A program made the translations under genes and the position numbers. This document shows, in pieces, positions 59,216 through 64,000 of a stretch of DNA of 64,000 bases (its first letter is position 1; each line of letters opens with the position of its first letter). The DNA comes from SpSt-501 sp037481615 (GTDB lineage: Bacteria > Desulfobacterota > Desulfobacteria > Desulfobacterales > SpSt-501): NCBI GenBank assembly GCA_037481615.1, contig JBBFLI010000010.1; one strand, 5' to 3'. The notes under the pieces were generated by a model. It worked only from the letters and a program-made list of their open reading frames with translations, searched no databases and had not been told where the DNA came from.

Positions 59216-59599
59216 TCAGCCCCTCCGGTGGCACTCCCCGCAGACGATCGGCCCCGCGCGCCGCTCGAGGTGGCAGCCCTGGCAGTTGCGGTGAAAGGCC
59301 TTGCGCAGCCCGGGGCGGCGGCCCTCGTCGGCCAGCCCGTGGCAGTCCGCGCAGCGCCGGTCCTCGGAGGATTCGTCCTCCAGGCGCTTTCCGTTCTCGT
59401 AGACGTGGTGGCACTCGTTGCAGGCCTCGATTCCGGCCTTCTCGTTGTGGGCGTCGTGCGGGAAGACCGCGGGCGGCCGCTGCGGGCGGGGAAAGGGGTC
59501 GGGGGAGACCTCTCTCATTTCCTCCTGCGACCGCACCCCCACCCCGGCGAAGAGGGCCAGGGCGACGGCGGCCAGGACGGTTGCGGTGCGGCGTCTCAT
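59216..59599 (-). CDS. tmcA: TmcA, tetrahaem cytochrome c3
   Basis: 127 residues with a signal peptide ('VLAAVALALFAGVGV') and four CxxCH motifs (CNECH, CADCH, CQGCH, CGECH). Distal His ligands are likely in 'FPHDAHNEKAG' and 'KAFHRNCQG'. The spacing fits class III cytochrome c3. Its position beside tmcB/C/D makes it TmcA, the soluble periplasmic donor to the Tmc complex. It starts 13 bases after tmcB. Confidence 0.92.
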   Translation of the reverse strand: MRRRTATVLAAVALALFAGVGVRSQEEMREVSPDPFPRPQRPPAVFPHDAHNEKAGIEACNECHHVYENGKRLEDESSEDRRCADCHGLADEGRRPGLRKAFHRNCQGCHLERRAGPIVCGECHRRG

Positions 59600-59612
59600 C
59601 TCAGCCTCCCCC

Positions 59613-60944
59613 TCAGGGTTTTTCCATCACCTGGTAGAGGATGTCCCCCAGAAACCGCGTCTCCACGCCCAGATCGTAGTGGTGGATGATGTCCTCGATG
59701 CCGCTGTGGCAGTTGTGACAGGGGGTGATCACGATTTTCGCCCCCTTGAGCTTGGCGGCCGCGATCTGCTCGGCCTTGACGCGGTTGCTCTCCACGCGGT
59801 GCTTCTTGTAGGGCGGCCCGCAGTTGATCACCCCGCCGCCCGCGCAGCAGCAGTAGTTGTGCTCGCGGTTCGGCTCCATCTCGATGAACCTCGCGCAGGT
59901 GCGGCGGACCACCGCGCGCGCTTTTTCGTGGAGCCCCCCGCCGCGGACCACGTTGCAGGGGTCGTGGAGGGTGACCGGCTCCTCGAACGGGCGCGCCACC
60001 CGGATGCGCCCCGATTCGAGCAGCTCGTGGTAGAAATCGATCGCGTGCACGATCGGGATCGGCGGCATGCTCCAGCCGAGCCAGCGGTTGCCGACGTCGT
60101 AGACCGAACGGAAGGCGTGGCCGCACTCGCCCATGACGATGCGGTTCACGCGCAGGCGGGCCGCGGTCTCGAAGTGCGCGCGCTTGAGGCGCCCCATGAG
60201 TTCGTTGTCGCCCACGAACATCGCCATGTCGCTGTTGTCCCAGCCGGGGGTCGCCGGCATGGTCCAGTCGACGCCCGCGACGTGGAGGATCACGGCCGCC
60301 TGGTAGATAAGCTGCGCTTGGAACTTGGGTTCGGGGCCGATCACCGAGTAAAGGATGTCGGCGCCCTCCTTCTCGAGCGGGATGCGCAGATCGGGGATTT
60401 CTCCCCGGGCCTCCTCTTCCTGCCACATCAGGGTGTCGATCCACTCGTCGTCCTTGACCCACATCTGGTTCAGGGTCGCGGCATGGCTGTGCGCGGTGTC
60501 CTGGATGTAGAGCGGGGTCACCCCCAGCAGGTGGCAGATCCGGCGCACGACGAGCATGAGGTAGGCGACGTCGATCCCGAAGGGGCAATACATCGCGCAG
60601 CGCTTGCAGAGGTTGCAGTGCGTGGAGGCGATGATCCGCGCCTGCCGGATGAACTCGGGGCTCACCCGGCCGTCCCGGCGCAGCATCTCCCAGAGGGTCT
60701 GTTTCACCTTGCCGACCGGGGAGTAGGCGGGGTCGCGGTCGCGGGAGAGGAAAAAGTGACAGGCCTCGGAGCACAGGCCGCAGTGGATGCAGGTGTCCAC
60801 GTAGGCCTTGAGCCGGGCTCCGGTCTCGCCGGCGAGCACGCGGCGGATGACCTTCCGGATCCGCTCCTCGGTCAGTCCGGCGATGCCGCGCTCGAGACCC
60901 TCGTCCACGGCTTTGGCTCCATCTTTCGTCTTCGCGTCGGGCAT
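59613..60944 (-). CDS. tmcB: TmcB, HdrD-like Fe-S subunit
   Basis: 443 residues. Two [4Fe-4S] motifs 'CIHCGLCSEAC' (~52) and 'CNLCKRCAMYCP' (~110) are followed by cysteine-rich CCG regions 'VMGECGHAFRS', 'LHDPCNVVRGGG', 'NYCCCAGGG' and 'TPCHNCHSG'. It is a clear paralogue of HmcF across its full length. It should sit at the cytoplasmic face and pass electrons between TmcC and a soluble partner, possibly of the sulfite-reduction pathway (family knowledge, partner unproven). Confidence 0.94.
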   Translation of the reverse strand: MPDAKTKDGAKAVDEGLERGIAGLTEERIRKVIRRVLAGETGARLKAYVDTCIHCGLCSEACHFFLSRDRDPAYSPVGKVKQTLWEMLRRDGRVSPEFIRQARIIASTHCNLCKRCAMYCPFGIDVAYLMLVVRRICHLLGVTPLYIQDTAHSHAATLNQMWVKDDEWIDTLMWQEEEARGEIPDLRIPLEKEGADILYSVIGPEPKFQAQLIYQAAVILHVAGVDWTMPATPGWDNSDMAMFVGDNELMGRLKRAHFETAARLRVNRIVMGECGHAFRSVYDVGNRWLGWSMPPIPIVHAIDFYHELLESGRIRVARPFEEPVTLHDPCNVVRGGGLHEKARAVVRRTCARFIEMEPNREHNYCCCAGGGVINCGPPYKKHRVESNRVKAEQIAAAKLKGAKIVITPCHNCHSGIEDIIHHYDLGVETRFLGDILYQVMEKP

Positions 60945-60981
60945 CGGATTCCGCCTCCGTGAGCCCGCACCGGACCCTGCG

Positions 60982-61641
60982 CTACCAGTCCCGCGCGTGG
61001 CGCACCGCCCCGAACTCGCTTCCCATGTAGGCCCGCGTGAGGGGGGCGAAGAGCATGTGGCGGATGCGCGTGAAGGGGACGGCGACGAGCATCGCCTCCC
61101 CGCTCAACACGTGCAGCAGGGTGAAGAGCCGCACATCGAACCATTGGTAGTAAGCGATGACGCCGGTGACGAACGGGGCGGCGGTGAGCGCGAGAATGAA
61201 GTGGTCGGAGGCCGAGGTCACGTAGGCGACCTCGGGGAGGAGGCGGCGGCGGAGGAAAAAGAAAAGGCAGCCTCCGATCACGACGAGCGACATCGCGATC
61301 GCCCAGTCGTCGGGGAGCGCCGGCCAGCTCAGGTTCCAGGCCTCGTCCCACAGGACGACATGGGCGAGAAGAAAGATCGGGGTCGCGAGCAGGCAGAGGT
61401 GAAAGGCGAAGGTCACCACCGTGAGCGCGGGGTGGCGGCGCCAGTTCGTGGTGCCGAAGGGGGTGGCCCAGCGGGCGATCGAGCGCAGGCCGTAGCGCAG
61501 GCTGAGGTAGGTGAAGAGGAAGCGTTCGCGCCGGCGGGCGAGGAGGAAGAGCTCGAGGAGGCGATAGAGGCTTCCGCCGACGAAGACGGCGAACGCCGCC
61601 CACAAGAGCGGGCCGGTCGCCAGGCGGTAGAGCTCGTTCAT
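60982..61641 (-). CDS. tmcC: TmcC, NarI-like membrane subunit
   Basis: 219 residues and five membrane helices. Candidate haem/quinone His lie in 'VVTFAFHLCLLATPIFLLAHVV' and 'LFTLLHVLSGEAMLVAVPFTRIRHML'. It is a paralogue of HmcE over its full length. It follows tmcD by 4 bases and precedes tmcB by 37 bases. Confidence 0.93.
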   Translation of the reverse strand: MNELYRLATGPLLWAAFAVFVGGSLYRLLELFLLARRRERFLFTYLSLRYGLRSIARWATPFGTTNWRRHPALTVVTFAFHLCLLATPIFLLAHVVLWDEAWNLSWPALPDDWAIAMSLVVIGGCLFFFLRRRLLPEVAYVTSASDHFILALTAAPFVTGVIAYYQWFDVRLFTLLHVLSGEAMLVAVPFTRIRHMLFAPLTRAYMGSEFGAVRHARDW

Positions 61642-61645
61642 CGGT

Positions 61646-62911
61646 TCAGACCTTTCCGAAGTCGGCGATCGGGACCACCCGCCGGCGGAAGACCCCCTGC
61701 TCGACGGTGCGCAGGAGCAGCCGGTCTCCGTCGGGGCCGAAGACCGGGTCCCAGGCCGCCTCGGCGGAAAGCTCCCAGGGCCGATCGTCGAGCAGGTAGC
61801 CGAAGCGGCCCTTCTCCTTGAAGCGCACGCAGAGTCGGCTTCCGTCCGGCGAGAAAACCGGCGAGAAGACCATCTCGCGGGTCTGGCCCCACACCCGGCC
61901 GTCGACGGCGACCGTCCAGCGCCCGCGGTCCTTGAAACGGGCGGCGATCCGTCCGCCGTCGGGGCTGAAGCGGAGGTCGCTCACCATCTCGCCGGCCGTC
62001 GCCTTCCAGGGCCGGCCGTCGACGGCGACCGTCCAGCGCCCGAAGGAGGGGGCGACGACGGCGGCGATCCGTCCCCCGTCCGGGGCGACTTGCGGCTGCC
62101 AGAGCTGCACGAAGGGCCGATCCCAGAGGATGCGGCCGTTTTCGGCGAGCCACCAGCTTCCCTCGCGCCGCACCGGGGCGAGCACCGTGCCGCGAGCCGG
62201 GTGAAAGAGGGGATCCCAGACGCAGGCGAAGGACTCCTCCCAGGGCACCCCGTCCACGGCGATCGTGTAGGCGGTGGGGTCGAGGCGCACCTCGGCGGCG
62301 AGCGACCCGCCGTCCGACCGGAAGGCGAGGCCCCAGACGTTCATGAAGCGCCGCCCCCAGGGGGAGCCGCTCACGGCGGCGGTGTAGATTCCCTGACGGT
62401 ACTTGAAGATGTCGCCCTCGTTCAAGGGCTCGGTCTGGACCACGGCGGCACAGGCCGTGCCGTCAGCGCTCAGGACCGGGTGGGTGAGGTTGGGGAAGGT
62501 CTCTTCCCAGGGGACGTCATCCACGGCCATCCCGTAGGCCATTTCCTGCTGGAAGGCGACGGCGATGCGGCTTCCGTCGTCGCTGAACAGGGGGCTCCAG
62601 ACGAAGGAAAAGCGGTTTTGCCAGGGCACCCCGTCGACGACCACCGTCCATTCGCCCTCCCGGGAGGCGAGGGCGACCAGGCGCCCGTCGGGGCCGTAGC
62701 GCAGGTGCCAGATCTTTTCATAAGGCTCCGGCCAGGTTTCGCCGTTCACGCAGACGGTGAACCCCTCCTCCCCGATGCGGACGATGGCGGCGGCCCCGTC
62801 GCCCGAGGGGCTCGCCTGGATCTCCTCGACCCAAGCGAAACGCTCTCGCCAGGGGGAGAGCGCAAGGTCGACGCTTGCGGGGTCCCAGTCCCTGTCGCGC
62901 TCACGGTCCAT
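61646..62911 (-). CDS. tmcD: TmcD, tryptophan-rich beta-propeller-like protein
   Basis: 421 residues with no signal peptide ('MDRERDRDWDPAS'). I count about ten imperfect ~40-residue repeats of the form 'VDG.PW...F..VW.P.FSPDG..IA..', e.g. 'VDGVPWQNRFSFVWSPLFSDDG' split over two strands. They are rich in Trp, as described for TmcD. The fold is likely a WD40-like propeller serving as a scaffold. It is the first gene of the minus-strand unit; GGAGCGGG precedes the ATG at 62911, and a longer upstream frame lacks a ribosome site. Confidence 0.85.
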   Translation of the reverse strand: MDRERDRDWDPASVDLALSPWRERFAWVEEIQASPSGDGAAAIVRIGEEGFTVCVNGETWPEPYEKIWHLRYGPDGRLVALASREGEWTVVVDGVPWQNRFSFVWSPLFSDDGSRIAVAFQQEMAYGMAVDDVPWEETFPNLTHPVLSADGTACAAVVQTEPLNEGDIFKYRQGIYTAAVSGSPWGRRFMNVWGLAFRSDGGSLAAEVRLDPTAYTIAVDGVPWEESFACVWDPLFHPARGTVLAPVRREGSWWLAENGRILWDRPFVQLWQPQVAPDGGRIAAVVAPSFGRWTVAVDGRPWKATAGEMVSDLRFSPDGGRIAARFKDRGRWTVAVDGRVWGQTREMVFSPVFSPDGSRLCVRFKEKGRFGYLLDDRPWELSAEAAWDPVFGPDGDRLLLRTVEQGVFRRRVVPIADFGKV

Positions 62912-63079
62912 ACCCGCTCCTGGGGCTGTCGGTCGGCGGGATGCTCTGTCCGCTATTCCGCTATCCGGTGATCCGGAGGGCTGGATCGGGCCGCCGCGGA
63001 CGGGAGGCGGCGACCCGTCGGGAGGTGAGCGTACCCGGATCCGGTTCAAAATGCAAGGCCATGAAAGTCTTTGGCATTC

Positions 63080-63108
63080 TTGACAGGGAAGCATGCGGTT
63101 GATAGGCT
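63080..63108 (+). promoter_or_regulatory. Possible sigma-70 promoter of the fumarase gene
   Basis: TTGACA (63080-63085) is followed after 17 bases by TAGGCT (63103-63108, weak -10), about 36 bases before the fumarase ATG. It is the best match in the 233-base divergent gap with tmcD. No convincing tmcD promoter was found on the other strand. Confidence 0.4.
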
Positions 63109-63144
63109 CGCCTCTTTCCCACTCGAGCGAAAGAAGGCTGGGCG

Positions 63145-64000
63145 ATGGTGGATTTCCGCTTCCAGGAGATGTTTCCCCTCGCGCCGGAGGAGACCGACTA
63201 CCGGCGACTCACGACGGACTTCGTCGGCACCGCGACCTGGGAAGGCCGACCGATCCTCCAGGTCGACCCGCGGGGATTGACCGAGCTCGCCTTTCAGGCC
63301 TTCACCGACGTCGCCCACCTCTACCGCCCCGCGCACCTCAAGCTGCTGTCGCAGGTCTTCGAGGACCCCGAGAGTTCGCCGAACGACCGCTACGTCGCCC
63401 TCGAGCTCCTCAAGAATGCGGTGATCGCCGCCGAAAAGGTCTTCCCCATGTGCCAGGATACGGGGACGGCGACCGTCGTCGGCAAAAAGGGAGAGCGCGT
63501 TCTTACCGGCGGTTCCGACGAGGAGGCGCTTTCGCGGGGGGTTTTCCGGGCCTACACCGAGGGGAACCTGCGCTATTCCCAGAACGCCCCGCTCACCCTC
63601 TACGAGGAGGTGAACACGGGGTGCAACCTGCCGGCCCAGATCGAGCTCTACGCGACGGCCGGAGACGAGTACCGCTTTCTCTTCATCGCCAAGGGCGGGG
63701 GCTCGGCGAACAAGACGCTGCTTTTCCAGGAGACCAAGGCCGTCCTGAACCCGGGGGCGCTCCTCGACTTCATGACGGCCAAGATGAAGACGCTCGGGAC
63801 CGCGCCCTGCCCGCCCTACCATCTCGCCTTCGTCGTGGGCGGGCTTTCGGCCGAGATGACCCTCAAGACCGTCAAGCTCGCCACCGCCGGCTACCTCGAC
63901 GGCCTGCCGACGAAGGGCAGCCCCGCCGGGCACGCCTTCCGGGACCTCGAGATGGAAGCCGCACTGATGCGGGCCGCGCGCGAGATCGGCTTCGGGGCCC
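63145..64000 (+). CDS. Class I (Fe-S) fumarate hydratase, N-terminal part (3' end outside window)
   Basis: The frame is open from the ATG at 63145 to the end of the window (285 codons). Sequence includes 'FPMCQDTGTATVVGKKGE' (cluster Cys and active-site region), 'YEEVNTGCNLPAQIELY' (second Cys) and 'FIAKGGGSANKTLLFQ'. These are signatures of the class I fumarase/tartrate dehydratase alpha domain; the third Cys and beta domain lie beyond the window. It interconverts fumarate and malate with an oxygen-sensitive [4Fe-4S] cluster, consistent with an anaerobe. Confidence 0.92.
   Translation, partial: MVDFRFQEMFPLAPEETDYRRLTTDFVGTATWEGRPILQVDPRGLTELAFQAFTDVAHLYRPAHLKLLSQVFEDPESSPNDRYVALELLKNAVIAAEKVFPMCQDTGTATVVGKKGERVLTGGSDEEALSRGVFRAYTEGNLRYSQNAPLTLYEEVNTGCNLPAQIELYATAGDEYRFLFIAKGGGSANKTLLFQETKAVLNPGALLDFMTAKMKTLGTAPCPPYHLAFVVGGLSAEMTLKTVKLATAGYLDGLPTKGSPAGHAFRDLEMEAALMRAAREIGFGA

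Noticed and set aside
63030..63060. A TGGC...TTTTG element on the minus strand upstream of tmcD, resembling a sigma-54 site.
   Set aside because: The spacing between GG and the second element is wrong and GC is absent at -12.
1..64000. tRNA, rRNA, CRISPR arrays, insertion sequences, prophage genes or an origin.
   Set aside because: I looked for these by eye and saw no direct-repeat arrays, transposase motifs, cloverleaf-like sequences or integrase genes. A covariance-model scan could still find a small RNA I missed.

Overview
This is a GC-rich (by eye near 70%), protein-dense chromosomal window that looks like an anaerobic, electron-transfer-rich deltaproteobacterium (Desulfobacterota, probably sulfate-reducing or related). 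The main evidence is complete Hmc and Tmc transmembrane redox complexes, including a 16-haem HmcA. Supporting evidence is a clostridial/Desulfovibrio-type ferredoxin, diiron storage proteins, a class I Fe-S fumarase, a TRAP transporter and a full type II secretion operon. I saw no tRNA, rRNA, CRISPR array, insertion sequence or phage gene. The organism is inferred from gene content, not from a marker gene.

Layout. 1-1882: 3' end of an hrpA-type helicase and a family 2 glycosyltransferase. 1893-13914 (minus): a 12-gene type II secretion operon in the order gspF-G-H-I-J-K-L-M-N-C-D-E, tightly coupled, with no prepilin peptidase. 13990-17633 (minus): a MoxR / DUF58 / DUF4129 trio. 17684-25594: a catabolic island. 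One arm (minus) encodes an SDR dehydrogenase, a small membrane protein, the TRAP transporter dctP-Q-M and a 3-hydroxyacyl-CoA dehydrogenase. The other arm (plus) encodes a glutaconate-type CoA-transferase, gctAB. The arms diverge from a 720-base AT-rich intergenic region with good sigma-54 promoters facing both ways. 25755-28163: a HerA-like ATPase.

28320-38192 is a mixed region. It holds a possible 22-residue membrane peptide, a rubrerythrin-like protein, a CAP-domain secreted protein divergent from a subtilisin-like protease (both with a glycine-rich CFL tail), an EthD protein, an ArdC/IrrE-like protein lacking a catalytic His, ferritin, a ferredoxin, a MATE-like transporter and murB. 38252-44657: envelope genes (HAD-like exported protein, PBP1A, SPOR protein), a bacterial cereblon-type CULT-domain protein and coaE. 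44825: an Hsp20-like protein.

45472-58802 (plus) is one 12-gene run. It comprises hmcABCDEF, a conserved hypothetical, a tandem universal stress protein, a stand-alone receiver, a receiver-kinase, a membrane kinase with two c-type haem motifs in its periplasmic loop, and a second receiver-kinase that is a near-copy of the first. It converges on 58824-62911 (minus): tmcD-tmcC-tmcB-tmcA and another stand-alone receiver. Hmc and Tmc are both thought to pass electrons between periplasmic cytochrome c3 and the cytoplasm. Having both complexes around a haem-sensing phosphorelay without any DNA-binding output domain is the most striking feature of the window. A class I fumarase runs off the right end.
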